A stretch of 64,000 nucleotides of DNA from Costus lasius (Eukaryota; Streptophyta; Magnoliopsida; Zingiberales; Costaceae). How positions within the stretch are numbered: position 1 is the first letter of the stretch; each line of letters begins with the position of its first letter. Shown piece by piece: positions 1 to 11,620 of this stretch. Below the pieces are notes generated by a model, which worked only from the letters and a program-made list of their open reading frames with translations, did not search any database and was not told where the DNA came from. The stretch spans positions 1 to 64,000 of the forward strand of contig JANVAS020000203.1 in the NCBI GenBank assembly GCA_027563935.2, in the 5' to 3' direction. Made by a program: the position numbers and the translations under genes.

Positions 1-2756
1 GCTCTCAACAGATCTTCTAAAGTCTGGATAGTACGCTCCGTCTGGCCATCAGACTGAGGATGGTATGCTGTACTAAAATTCAACTTAGTACCCAAACCCT
101 CCTGTAAGCTCTTCCAAAACCTGGACAAAAACTGAGAGTCCCTATCAGACACAATATCAACAGGCACTCCATGCAGTCTGACTATCTCATCAATGTACAA
201 CCTAGCCAATCTCCCTAAAGGATAAGTCATCTTGATCGGGAGAAAGTGGGCTGATTTAGTGAGTCTATCAACAATCACCCAAATAGCATCATGTCCCAAT
301 CTGGTTCTGGGCAAACCACATACAAAGTCCATACTGATGCATTCCCACTTCCACTCAGGAATAGGAAGGGGCTGCAACAAACCACCAGGCTTCTGGTGTT
401 CAGCCTTTATAGTCTGACAGGTTAAACACCTAGAGACAAAATCAACTACCTCTTTCTTCATACCCGGCCACCAAAAGCTCTTCTTAAGGTCCTGATACAT
501 CTTAGTCACGCCAGGGTGTAGAGAATATTTGGAGTTATGGCTATCCTCCAATATTTCTTTCCTCAAGCTCGGTTCCTCAGGGACACACACCCTTCCACGG
601 AACCGAAGGACACCATCATCAGACAAGCTAAAATCCTGAACTTCACCCGCAATCAAACTATCCTTGATCTGAGCTAATTTCGGATCCACAGACTGCTGAT
701 CTCTGATCTTCTGCAACAAAGCAGACTGTACTCTGAGGAAAGCCACATAACCCGACTGAACTCTAGGAGAAACACTGATCCTGAGATCTCTGAACTCCTG
801 CAATAACTGCCACTCACTGACCCGTAGTGCCGCTACTGAAGTAACTGGATGTCTGCTCAGTGCATCAGCCACTACATTGGCTTTTCCAGCCTGATACTGA
901 ATAGTGAAGTCATAGTCTTTGATCAACTCCATCCATCTTCTTTGTCTCATGTTCAACTCCTTCTGAGTGAAGATGTACTTGAGACTCTGGTGGTCAGTGA
1001 ACAGATCAAACTCTTGACCCAACAAATAGTGACGCCATATCTTCAGAGCAAAGACTACGGCCGCCAATTCCAAGTCATGAGTAGGGTAGTTCGACTCATA
1101 CTCCTTCAGTTGTCTCGAAGCATAAGCTATCACAGAACCCTTCTACATCAAGACACAACCTAACCCCTTGCCTGAAGCATCCGTATAGACAGTAAACCTT
1201 TCCCCATCACTAGGAATAATGAGGATCGGTGTACTAGTCAACCTTCTCTTCAGCTCCTGAAAGCTCTCTTCACACTTGTCATCCCAATTAAACTTGGCCT
1301 CCTTTCTGGTCAATTTAGTTAAAGGACCCGCCAGCTTGGAGAATCCCTCAACAAACCTCCGGTAGTAACTTGCTAGACCCAGGAAACTTCTGATCTCAGT
1401 AGCACTAGTCGGTCTTCCCCAATTAAGGATGGCTTGCACCTTAACTGGATCCACAGACACCCCCTGACCAGAAATCACATGCCCAAGGAAACTGATCTTT
1501 TCTAGCCAAAACTCACACTTACTAGCCTTGGCATATAATCGGTTTTTCCTCAGAATCTCCAGCACTCTGCGCAAGTCACTGACGTGATCCGAAGTAGTCC
1601 GAGAGTACACCAAGATATCATCTATGAAGACTACCACACAAGAATCGAGCAATTCATGAAATACCCTGTTCATCAAATCCATGAAGACAGCAGGTGCATT
1701 CGTCAGTCCAAAAGGCATAACTAGAAATTCGAAATGCCCATACCTGGTCCTGAAAGCAGTCTTAAATATATCCTCATCCTTGACCCTAAGCTGGTAATAC
1801 CCTGATCTCAGATCAATCTTAGAGAACACTGTAGCTCCCTGTAATTGATCAAATAGATCATCAATTCTGGGGAGAGGATACCTATTCTTGATAGTCACTT
1901 GGTTCAGTTGCCTGTAGTCTATACACATCCTCAGGGTTCCATCCTTCTTCTTTACGAACAGCACTGGTGCTCCCCAGGGAGAAGCACTAGGCCGGATGTA
2001 ACCTTTCTCCAGCAATTCCTCCAGTTGCTTCTTAAGCTCGGCCAACTCTGAGGTAGCCATGCGGTAAGGAGCTCTGGAGATAGGTGCAGTACCTGGCACC
2101 AACTCAATACCAAACTCTACCTCTCGTATTGGTGGCAAGCCTGAAAATTCCTCAGAGAACACATCAGGAAACTCTTGCACCACCGCCATCTGAGTCAAAT
2201 CAGAAGTAGAATCATCCTGCACCTTTACATGCGCAATATAACCCTTACACCCACTAGCAAGTAACTTTCTGGCCTGCAGGAAAGATATCACATGTGGTCC
2301 TTGGTCTGACACCAGACCTCTCACAAAAAGCCGATTCCCATCTAGTAGATTCAAGGTGATTACTTTCTCAAAGCAATCCACAGTGGCATGATGCGAGGAT
2401 AACCAATCCATACCTAGGATGACATCATAGTCTTGCATGTCTAAAAGGATTAGATCTACAAGAAACTCATAACCCTCTACATGCACTACACAATCGGCAC
2501 AAACAGTGTCTGTAGATGATGATTTTCCTAAGGGAGTACTTACAAACACAACATAATCCAGCACCTTAGGTAATACAGGTAAACATGCAGCAAATCTAAC
2601 AGATACAAAAGATAAATTTGCACCAGGGTCAAATAAGATGCGAGCTAACTGATCGAATACAAATGAAGTACCTTCCACTACAGATCGGGAAGCCCGTGTA
2701 TCCTTCTCAGCCACAGCATAAACTCGAGTCTGGACTGTAGGCTTATCTGTGCCTCT
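1..2756 (-). pseudogene. pol: Tekay-1 pol: protease, RT, RNase H, partial integrase
   Basis: Polyprotein that would process Gag, copy RNA into DNA and integrate it. From its N-terminus: aspartic protease with LFDPGA at about 2630; RT with the MCIDYRQLN block, [11 protein letters not shown] and the catalytic FIDDILVYS; RNase H starting at VYTDASG; then, past an in-frame TAG at 1143-1145, the rest of RNase H and integrase, cut by the window edge. The frame is continuous with gag, separated by a TAG at 2757. The sister copy near 42608 has CAG where this copy has TAG at 1143, so that stop is a C-to-T change and not a programmed stop. The DPG form of the protease triad also occurs in the sister copy, so I treat it as normal for the family. 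Not functional as it stands. Confidence 0.9.
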
Positions 2757-3809
2757 CTACTGCATCTCAGGCTCTTTGCAGTCTTTGATCATGTGCCCAG
2801 GTTTCTTACACCTGAAGCATACACCATTCTTCTTATAACAGTCCCTCATTAGATGTCCTTTGAGCCCACAATGATGACAAATCCGATCCTCAGTGTTACC
2901 GTTCTTTACATCCCTGGACTGCTGCGGTGCATCCCTGGACTGCTGCGGTGCCTTGTGAGAGTAAGGCTTATACCTGCCCTTCTTGTAGTCCTTATGCTTA
3001 GGGTACTTCTTACCCTTGCCGCCACCACCATACTGAGGAGCTGCCGCCTCAGCTGCAGGAATCACAGTCACGGTCCTCTCAGATATGTACCTCTCGATGG
3101 TGCGTGCTCGCCCAACAGTCTCACTATATGTCTCCAAGTGCTGAGCACCAACCTGCTCTCGAATGTCCCATCTGAGACCTCTGAGAAACTTGGTAGCCCT
3201 CCTCTTTTCAGTGTTTATCAGGTGAGGAGCATACTTTCCCAACTTAGTGAACTGCAACTCATACTGGTCCACAGTCAGATCACCCTGCTCCAGGTGAATA
3301 AATTCCACCTCTCGGTCCTCAACCAAGCTATCAGGGAAATACTTCTCGTTAAATTGAGACAAGAAGTAGGGCCAATTCACTGTTTCATGTCTTTCTACAG
3401 CTAGCCTCACCACGCCCTTCCACCACTCATCTGAGCAACGCATGACTTGAAAAATCTTTTCCAAGCATAACTGCCAGTTCTCTGCAGTACTTGATTCTGA
3501 GCCCCCATAAAAGGAACTAGGACCCAGTTTCTGGAATTCACTCACTAGCGAGGCATAGCGCCTGTGAGCGTCTTCCCGATAGTCATTCCCCACCGCCCGA
3601 GTGGTAGTCTGAGATCTCTCCTGAGTCAATTGCTGCAAGAGCTGCTGTTGCGCTTCTTGATGCTGAGTCTGTTGCTGCTGCAGCATCTGAGCTTGCCTCT
3701 CTATCATGGCACCCTGTTGCCGTACCATGCCTGTCAGAGCCTCAATGGTTCTCGTGAGATCTGAGGTCTGCTCACCCTCGCTGCTAGCATTTCCTCTGGA
3801 TCGCACCAT
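2757..3809 (-). pseudogene. gag: Tekay-1 gag with CCHC zinc knuckles
   Basis: Gag-type protein of 350 codons, which would form the virus-like particle and bind RNA. The start at 3809 is the first ATG after the primer binding site. The N-terminal third is a glutamine-rich coiled coil (residues about 25-70). A retrotransposon gag domain follows (about 75-230), then a basic Lys/Gly-rich linker (GKGKKYPKHKDYKKG), and two zinc knuckles: CHHCGLKGHLMRDC and CFRCKKPGHMIKDC. The reading frame ends in TAG at 2757, but the same frame continues directly into protease; in the sister copy the equivalent codon is CCT (Pro). The stop is therefore probably a lesion in a fused gag-pol, though the ancestral codon is uncertain. 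Confidence 0.88.
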
Positions 3810-3921
3810 CTTAAATTCCTACACACACACACCATAGTAAGGAAAACAAACATAAACCTATCAGGTGTCTAGCAATACACAAACATGTTATCCCCCGAAC
3901 TAAGTTTTAGCTAGCCAACTC

Positions 3922-3932
3922 CTCTGATACCA
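3922..3932 (-). other. Tekay-1 primer binding site
   Basis: On the minus strand this reads TGGTATCAGAG, the usual plant initiator tRNA-Met complementary site. It lies three bases inside the LTR boundary at 3936 and fixes the 5' side of the element as the right side. Confidence 0.9.
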
Positions 3933-3935
3933 TTC

Positions 3936-6701
3936 TGTCACATCCCGTTATCTTAACCCCAAACAAGCAACACAATTCACAAAGGAACAGGATGTTATCA
4001 TACAAGATCGATGCACATGCTAAGTAAAACCAAGTTCAGGAAAAGTCGATCTGAAAATTTTCGAGAATCCACACATCGAAAATCCACGAAACACAATTTC
4101 ATAAATGTACCTGCCACCACGCAATCCTTGCACTAGACATATGCAAGGCAACAGTTATATCAAAGCCATATAAAATCCGTAAAATCCATAAATCACATAA
4201 GGGTACCTGCCACCAGGCAATACTTGCACTAGACATATGCAAGTTCACATTTATATCAAATCTGATCGCAAATACAAACCGACTCGAAAGTTCGAAGCAA
4301 AACCACAATATCGATTCAATAAATTCATATAACTAACATCAATGATATCAAACACCGAAAACAGGCCAAAGCCCTCGGTGACACAAAAATCAAAATCTCA
4401 AAACTGCCACAACCGGCAACACTGGTTCACAAAGTTTAGCCACAACCGGCCCCAGTTAACTAAGCACAAAAGTCTTATACATCAAACCAGCATAATATCC
4501 ATATCAACACAAGTCCCATATAAAACGCTAACTTAGGTAGTGCGCCCCTGTTCTACACCTGAAAATATTGAGGGGTGAGCTACACAGCCCAGTGAGTAGA
4601 TAGTCTCACTCGACCATCCATAACATACACTCAAAGATACATGCAGATTGTTCTAAAAATCTTTAGCAGAACATTATGTCAACATATAACTAAAATAAAG
4701 AATCAGAAAATCAAGAACAGAACTCATATAAATAATTAGATGTATAGGCATCACACAAATATCACACCAGAGTAACCAAAGTTCTAGAGCCATACTCTAA
4801 ACCAACTAAACACACCAACCACTTAGTCGTTGTCCAGCATAAATCAAGAGTGACCACTATGGTCCAACCCGGCTCTAGCCTAAGCATTGGGAGAAGCCTG
4901 CAAATCACATGCAACACAAACATGGACGGTGTGTAGACTCAAGAGGTGATCCCCATCCGGTCAAGATGTGATACCTTGATCTACACCACCCCATAACACA
5001 AAAATCTAAGAGTCTAAGAGTGATAATATCAAGAGGTGGCCCCTGTCCGACCAAGACATGGCACTTTGCATCAATCACTCGTTCTCCCAAAGGGTTCCTT
5101 ATCTGGACAACCACTAGACACATCTTATATCTTATTTCACAAAAGTGGACTCCTAAGTGTTGACCAAACTCTAGGATAGTCATTTTTATCACAATAATCA
5201 CAACAGGCGGCTGAAACATCAACCCCTCACATATCACAATACACAGGGCTGAAATCTCAAACCCTTAACATGTCACATACAGACTATCCCTTGAGTACAC
5301 AGTTACACTTAGCCTTAGTCCTAACCATAATGGGTACACAGACCACGACACATAACATTTGAAACCACATAATCATATAATGTTTTGTAGAGTCCTTAGG
5401 TTTCATGCTGATCAGTTTGGTTTAACCTTGCTAAATTATCACCCAAGTTTCTCAAACAAAGATACATGGCCATAAATATATAACATGCTGCACATAGGGA
5501 AACAATCATGAATCCTATGACATTTTTAGCATTTATCAGGCATCCATAAAATTCCAATAATACCACATGTAGTCCAAGGTTTCTTAGTATATTATCTACT
5601 TACAATTTAAAATCCTAGTTAATAAGATTTTCATGCTCAAAAATCACTAATTTAAGGCTACCTAAACTCCATATAAGAATACCTTAAATTTCATGTTGCA
5701 GAATTTCGGTTTTCCTGATAGATACACCTTTGCAAAATTTCGGTTTTCATGATAGATACACCTTTGCAAAATTTCGGTTTTCATGATAGATATACTTTTG
5801 CAAAATTTCGGTTTTCATGATAAATACACCTTTGCAAAATTTCGGTTTTCATGATAGATATACCTTTGCAAAATTTCGGTTTTCATGATAGATATACCTT
5901 TGCAAAATTTCGGTTTTCATGATAAATACACCTTTGCAAAATTTCGGTTTTCATGATAAAATTTCCAATCAACCAAATGTATCATCTAACACAACCAAAT
6001 TGATAGGATTCGAATAAGACACCCCACTCACCTATTATCTTGTACCGTGAACACCAAGATGATCCAAAAACTCGTCTAAGGCCTTGAAATTCCACCAATG
6101 TCGCCACCAATGGAAGAAGAAGCGCCACCAAACACCAAAGAACGCCGGCCAAGGGAAAAGGAGGAAGAAGAATTTCCTCCAAGCCTCCAAGAAATCGCCC
6201 AAGCCTTCAAGAAATCGCCCAAGACGCCAACTTCTTTGCCCTAGCCGTCCGCCCCCCTCTTGGATCTTTTGTTTTTAAATTTTCAAACCCGCTAACTAAT
6301 TAATTCGAATAGGGTTTATGAATTATCCCACTTACTGATTAATTCAAATTTTAAACCCAAAATCCATCTAACTTAAGTGTAAACCCAATAACCCATAATT
6401 AATTATTCACTTAAGCGAAAATCCAATAAGGATTTAATTAACATCCAATAAGCTCTAATTAATTAATTACTAGAGTCAAAATCCACTAAGACTTAAATTA
6501 ATATCCACTAACCCTTTGCCACTAATTTATAACTAACCCCTTAAGGTTTTTTTAGAGATAAAATTCTCCCCCATCCTAGGGTTGACGAAATTAAAACATA
6601 GCATCCTAGGGTTGACGAAATTAAAACATAGAAACATATCACAGTCAAAGATTTAAATCAAGAATAATACTTACAAGGAATTAAAATTCTTGGATCTTAC
6701 A
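3936..6701 (-). repeat. Tekay-1 5' LTR
   Basis: Begins on the plus strand with TGTCACATCCCG next to the primer binding site and ends with ATCTTACA at 6701, matching the LTR boundary of the sister copies (48378), where a purine tract follows. Length 2766 bp. It is non-coding and AT-rich. It contains repeated modules (two copies of a unit containing CTTGCACTAGACATATGCAAG near 4129 and 4228; a unit with AAGAGGTGGCCCC near 4940), a 34-bp tandem array at 5698-5960, and AATTAATTA-rich DNA at 6290-6540. Short reading frames inside it look incidental. Confidence 0.88.
5698..5960. repeat. 34-bp tandem array in Tekay-1 LTR
   Basis: Seven full units and one partial unit with an exact 34-bp period, starting at 5698, 5732, 5766, 5800, 5834, 5868, 5902 and 5936. 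Each carries AAAATTTCGGTTTTCATGAT followed by an A/T-rich 14-mer. The sister LTR at 47337-47520 has only scattered, irregular versions of TTCGGTTTTCATG, so this array expanded in this copy or its subfamily. Confidence 0.92.
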
Positions 6702-6804
6702 TCAGCTCAATGGTTAAAGGGTCATGACTCGTGATGGTCATGGACAGGGGTCGAATCCCGCTGCAGACGTGAATTGTTTGGGGTTAAGATAACGGGATGT
6801 GACA
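6702..6804 (+). mobile_element. tRNA-derived SINE fragment fused to an inverted Tekay LTR tip
   Basis: 6704-6784 reads like the 5' part of a SINE: a box A-like AGCTCAATGGTTAAAG at 6704 and a box B-like GGGTCGAATCCC at 6748-6759. At TTGTTTGGGGT (6774-6784) it switches into the reverse complement of the first bases of the Tekay-1 LTR, so 6774-6804 is an exact 31-bp inverted copy of 3936-3966. The same SINE occurs as inverted dimers at 39771-40185 and 63779-64000. No tail or target duplication is visible here. Confidence 0.7.
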
Positions 6805-7518
6805 ACAGGTCTCTCCCCTTTCCAAGCCAACCTAGGGTATCAACCCAACAAACCTATAGATCTCTTCCCTCTACCCAAACACTTTAGGACTTCTTTACCT
6901 GCTCGTGACTTTGCTTTACATACTTTGCAAATGCATGCTGAAATATTTTCTAAAATGCTAGAATCTGTTAATCATTATCGCGAAGCTAGTAACAAACATC
7001 GCCAAGAAAGGTTATTTTCCACAGGTGATAAAGTGATTCTACGAGCACGTGAGGAGCGCATCGACGGGACAGGGCACAAGTTGGAAGCGAAAGGACTAGG
7101 CTCCTTCACCATTGTAGACAAAATCAACGACAATGCCTATGTCCTCGACCTGCCACCTGAACTGGGGATCCCCACCACCGTCAACACGGAGGATCTCACC
7201 CTCTAACATGAGCCCCTCTCCATATCAGATCCAGATGACACCTACAAGATGGAGATTGAGGCTATTCTCGAAGACCAAACCAGATTCACCACTGATGAGG
7301 TACAAATGTTTTATCGAGTTAGACTCATTAATGGTGAACAGGTATGGCTTCCTGAGATAGAGCTAGCTATAGCCGCCCCTGAGTTACTCCAAGGGTACAA
7401 GGATAATTCTCCAGAGGAGAATTCTTTCAACCCGGGGAGAGCTGATGGAGGCAGTAGCCCTACTCTGAGGAGATCTGCTCGGACTCGTAGGGTACCTCTT
7501 CGATATGGGTTCCCTTAG
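6805..7518 (+). pseudogene. pol: CRM-type pol 3' end (integrase C-terminus and tail)
   Basis: C-terminal fragment of a Ty3/gypsy CRM-type polyprotein, starting abruptly inside integrase at TGLSPFQANLGYQP, a block also found in the intact element at 32424-37043. It continues through the integrase C-terminal domain (LGSFTIVDKINDNAYVLDLP) and the acidic/basic tail ending RVPLRYGFP. A TAA at 7204-7206 interrupts the frame where the intact element reads through. Everything 5' of this point was displaced by the Tekay-1/SINE rearrangement. The last 76 bases lie inside the 3' LTR, as is usual for CRM elements. Confidence 0.85.
7405..7423 (+). other. Hairpin just upstream of the CRM polypurine tract
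   Basis: AATTCTCC, a 3-base loop, then GGAGAATT: a perfect 8-bp stem. It lies within the pol coding tail and about 10 bases before the purine tract GGGGAGA that precedes the LTR at 7443. The intact minus-strand CRM element has identical stem arms at 32522-32540. Confidence 0.6.
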
Positions 7519-9109
7519 AGTCCCCTTTCTTGCATTGCATTTAGGGTAATTTGCTTTTCAATAAAGCCATGCATCATGTAGTCACTTATGGCAAGTCCAC
7601 TTGTAGTAGGTAGTGCATTGTAAGTCATGAAACTTTATGTACTCTTGCATCATAGTTGGGTAGTGCATGCATGCATTAGGATCATTTTTGGTAGGTCATT
7701 CAAGTAAGGAGCAGCTCAAGTTTCAGCTCAATGTCACTCAAGGTCCACTCATCAAGTTCAGCTCCAGAAAAGGAAAAGAAGACTTCAAAGCCCAAGCTCA
7801 CTTCAAGCCATGTATTAGCTCACTTGCTATATTTGTTGGGCGCCTCTCCAATAGAGCAATCAGCCACCTCATCATCCATCTAAGGGATATGCGCCAACCA
7901 CTAGTCCAAGCAAGGAATGAATTCAAATCCCTCATCCATCAAGATCCAAAATCAAAAGAATTATCCATCAAGATCCAAAATCAAAGGAGGGCATTTATGA
8001 AGACATTTATGAGAAATTGCCATCTCTTGTTGCCGCCCATGCTCTTATGGAAAGGATTCAAATTTTGAATCTCTTATCCATTCGCCAACAAGCATCTCAC
8101 CAACATAAGGATAAGAAGACACCTTTTATCAGCCCAAGCATTTAAAGAATTTCCAAAAGGAGATTACCAAATAAGGAAGCTCCCAAAGAGGATTTGCGCC
8201 AACATCCTCTTAATTTTGTAATTCAAACTCTATCCATCTTTGTAATAGGCGCATGGAAGCTAATGACTATCCTGCCCTAGCCCCCATCTCGCCTATAAAA
8301 ACATAGTCTCCACCTTGTATTTCGATTAGCTTTTGATGAAATAATATTGTCTAATAGTTTCCTAGGTTAAGTAATTGTGTTGGTGTTAGAGTTCTTCCAT
8401 TAGCCGATTTCCCATCCTCTCTCAACTCTTCCACCGAACCCCTAAGAAGGTTTCATCCCTCCCTTGAGTGCACAACTTCAAGGAGGCCCTTCCTTCATCC
8501 TCGGTTTGGAGCAAGAAGAGGAAGTTATCACTTTTTGGCAACATAAAGTCTTCATCCAATGCGGCTAAGTTTCTTTCTCTAGCTTCTTCTCTTTGCTTAA
8601 AGAACATTCCCCTACACTAATCCTTGGTTTTCTAACTTTGTAGCTTGCGCTTGGTGTGGATCTAGGAGGGGCGTTTCCCTCCTTTCTCCTCCCCTTTCTC
8701 TCTAGATAACTTAGGACTAGCAAGGGAACTTGTGAGGCTTAACCTCCCCCTTGACCACCTTTATTTTTGTATTAAAATCCGTGACCTGTATGGATCTTTC
8801 TGTGAATGTTTGTAAGCTCCACCCTACACCTTCCATCAGAGTAGGACCGGTGAAGAACGGGAAGCACAGTCCTTCGATTCTCAAGGGCTGCACTGTATGC
8901 TTACTTCCTACATTTACTGCTTTCTAGTGTAATTCTTATTTACAGTTCTTAGTTTAAACTCGGTTTTTCCCTCTAATATATAAAATACAAAAAAATTAGT
9001 TTCTCAAACCTCGTTAGCATAACATCGGTTTTCCCCTATTATTTAGCTATTTATGAAAACCAATTTTCAAAGGCGTCATTTGAATGCTTTAGTTCCCCGT
9101 CCTACATCA
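7443..9109 (+). repeat. CRM-type 3' LTR, plus strand
   Basis: Starts TGATGGAGGC inside the pol tail and ends TCCTACATCA at 9109, where Athila sequence begins. Length 1667 bp, close to the 1600 bp of the intact CRM LTR, and related to it at both ends and around the GGCTTAACCTCCCCC stretch near 8740. A candidate TATA box, CTATAAAA, is at 8293-8300. Short reading frames inside (for example 7667-8068) have no recognisable domain and are taken as chance. Confidence 0.85.
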
Positions 9110-11620
9110 GGATGTATATGAATTTGGAAAAAAACCAGAATATCCATCTAAGAAGCAAAAAATAAGAATGATTTGCAAGTCTCTCAACCATCTGATCAAT
9201 AAAAGGCAAGGGGAAGTGGTCTTTCCTAGTGGCTGCATTTAATTTCCTATAATCTATGCACATGCGCCTACTGGTTACTATTCTAACAGGAATCAACTCA
9301 TTATCTTTGTTTTTCATAACTGTGACACCTCCTTTTTTTTGGAACACAATGCATAGGACTTACCCATTTACTATCAGAGATAGGATAGATAATACCTGCA
9401 TCAAGCAATTTCAAAACTTCCTTCTTTATAACTTCCTTCATAGATGGGTTGAGTCTCCTTTGGAAATCCACATGTGGTTTGTCCTCCTCCTCTATATGAA
9501 TCCCGTGCATACAAAAAGAAGGGTTAATTCCCTTTAAATCATCAATGGTATACCTAATTACCTTTCTATGAATCCTCAACTCCTTCAAGAGCAAATCAGT
9601 CTCCCTTTCTTCTAATTGAGCGTCAATAATAACATGGTAAGTAGAGTTAGGGCCAAGAAATTCATAGCAAAGATTATCAGGTAAAGCTTTAAGTTCTACT
9701 TTTGGAATTTTCTCTTCTTCATTATCAAATATAAATGCAATCCAACATATCATGAGTTTCAGCATTATAATCAGAACTAGAATTGGAATCATGAATTTCA
9801 ACATAAGAATTATCACAAGAATCAGTATCAAAATCAGAAGGATTATCAAATAAGAAACCAAGATCATAAACTATATCATCTAAAGCATGAACACTACAGC
9901 ATGAACTAGTATACGAAGGTTTCTTCATGGAATCATTCAAATCAAACTCAATTTTGTTATCACCAATATTTAGAGTGAGTTTACCGTTCTTTACATCAAT
10001 AATTGTTCTTGTAGTTGCTAAGAATGGTTTACCAAGAATAATAGGAATTTTTGCATCTTCTTCCATCTCGAGAACTACAAAATTAGTTGGTACAAAATAC
10101 TTACCAACTTGGATCAGAACATCCTCAAGAATACCTACAGGATACTTCAGTGAACGATCGGCAAGTTGCAAAGATATTGAAGTTAGATTAGGACCTCCCA
10201 TATCCAATTTCCTGCACACAGACAAAGACATTAGGCTCACACTAGCTCCTAAATCACATAAGACTCAGTCAAAATAAACACTCTCAATCAAACAAGGAAT
10301 AGAGAAGCTACCTGGATCTTTTAATTTCGGTGGCAACTTGTTTTGAATAATAGCACTGCATTCCTCAGTTAATACCACAGTACCATAGTCCTCTATTTTT
10401 CTTTTATTGGATAAAATCTCTTTCAAAAATTTAGCATATGTAGGCATTTGAGATATAGCATCAGTGAATGGAATGTTAATATACAGTTTTTTCAAAACAT
10501 CTAGAAATTTCCCAAATTGCCTATCTAACTTGGCTTGCACAATCCTCTGGGGAAAAGGTATAGGTGGCCTATATGGTGGTGGTGAACTAGGTCTAGGAAT
10601 ATCAACTTTACAAGGCAAATCACCATTCTGCGAAGGCTCATCCTCCTTAGAAGGTGGTGGGCTAGGATGGGACTGCACATGTGTAGGTTGTGATTCCAAA
10701 GCTGGTTCACTGCTAGGTTCAATATTAGGCTGTACCTCATCATAATCTAGTGATCCCCTTAGGTCCTCTAACTGTTTTCCACTCCTAGTTGTGATAGCAT
10801 TACAATGTTTCCTAGGGTTAGGTTCAGGTTTGGCAGGTAATTTCCCTAGGGGTCTATAAGCTGTGCCAGCTTGTTGTGCTATCCGTGTCTCTAAAATCTA
10901 ATTGTGTGCAACAACACCATCCAATCTAGAGTTAATTTGCTTAAGGCTCTCTGTAACCTCTTCATTTTGTCTCATCTGGGCACCTATGAATTTTTCAAAC
11001 ATGTCCTCTAAGCTAGATTTTTGGGGTTGACTCTGATTTTGTTGTCTCTACTAGTACCCTCTATTTTCATTCTATCCACCAGCATGATTGTTACTCTTCC
11101 AAGATAAGTTAGGATGGTTCCTCCAACCCAGGTTGTAGGTATTAGAATAAGGGTCATTATTTCTGCTTTGATTATAACCCCCTACTACATTAACTTGCTC
11201 ACCACCCTGATCAACAATAACCTTGCACACTTCAGCATAGTGCCCATGATTCCCACATACTTCACAAGTAACAGAAGAAACTACAGTAGTTTGCATCTGA
11301 AAAGAATCAAATCAATTACACAAAGAATTTACCTTTTCCACTAGGGTGCGCCAGTTCTCACTTTCATTCTTACCATGAGGAGGTTGATATAGCACTCCTC
11401 TCTCAGTAGTCCACTGGTTGTGATTCAAAGCCATCTCTTCAATCAGTGTGTAGGCATCTTCAAATGCTTTCTTCATCAAGGCTCCTCCTGCAGCAGCATC
11501 AACAGTTAGACGGGTACTATAGAGTAAACCATTATAAAAAGTTTGAATTAAAACCCAATCTTCTAATCCATGGTGAGGACACTTTTGTTGTAACTCATTG
11601 AAGTGCTCCCATGCCTCACT
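9110..11620 (-). pseudogene. Decayed Athila-type gag-pol (gag to RT)
   Basis: Minus-strand Ty3/gypsy Athila-lineage remnant in several broken frames. From its 5' side: a gag segment (KCPHHGLEDW...QTFYNGL, 11620-11312), a zinc knuckle CEVCGNHGHYAEVC (about 11260), a proline-rich linker with QFGKFLDVLKKLYINIPF (10699-10265), a protease region with DLGAS and IILGKPFLATTRTIIDV (about 10250-9900), and the start of RT with LLDAGIIYPISDSKWVSP and MCIDYRKLNAATRKDHFPLPF, ending near 9110. Stops and frameshifts separate the pieces. The right end joins its LTR directly, so the leader and gag N-terminus are deleted. The left end was cut by insertion of the plus-strand CRM element. Confidence 0.85.

Larger units (their letters stand above)
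1..6701 (-). mobile_element. Tekay-1: Ty3/gypsy Tekay-type retrotransposon, left end outside window
   Basis: Minus-strand Ty3/gypsy element. In its own direction it runs 5' LTR (6701 down to 3936), primer binding site (3932-3922), gag (3809-2757), then protease, reverse transcriptase, RNase H and the start of integrase, leaving the window at base 1. The polyprotein is close kin of the copy at 40738-45065, which ends in a chromodomain of the Tekay/Del type, so the lineage call is firm. Two in-frame TAG codons (2757 and 1143) break the reading frame, so this copy is not autonomous. The 3' LTR is not visible. The outer edge at 6701 has no ordinary target duplication and runs into a SINE/LTR chimera. 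Confidence 0.93.

Noticed and set aside
1143..1145. Programmed stop or readthrough site in Tekay pol
   Set aside because: The sister copy has CAG at this codon, and the position is inside RNase H, not at a domain border.
2853..3404. 183-codon plus-strand reading frame
   Set aside because: Opposite strand of Tekay-1 gag; no domain and no independent signal. The same applies to frames at 44315-44728, 34798-35541, 52971-53564 and similar.
5698..5960. CRISPR-like array
   Set aside because: The units are contiguous 34-bp tandem copies without unique spacers, within a plant LTR.
6704..6770. Possible tRNA gene
   Set aside because: Box A and B are present, but the arms do not fold into a full cloverleaf and the sequence recurs inside longer repeated units with an A-rich end, so a SINE head fits better.
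7667..8068. 133-codon frame in the CRM-type LTR
   Set aside because: No domain; not preserved in the other CRM LTR.
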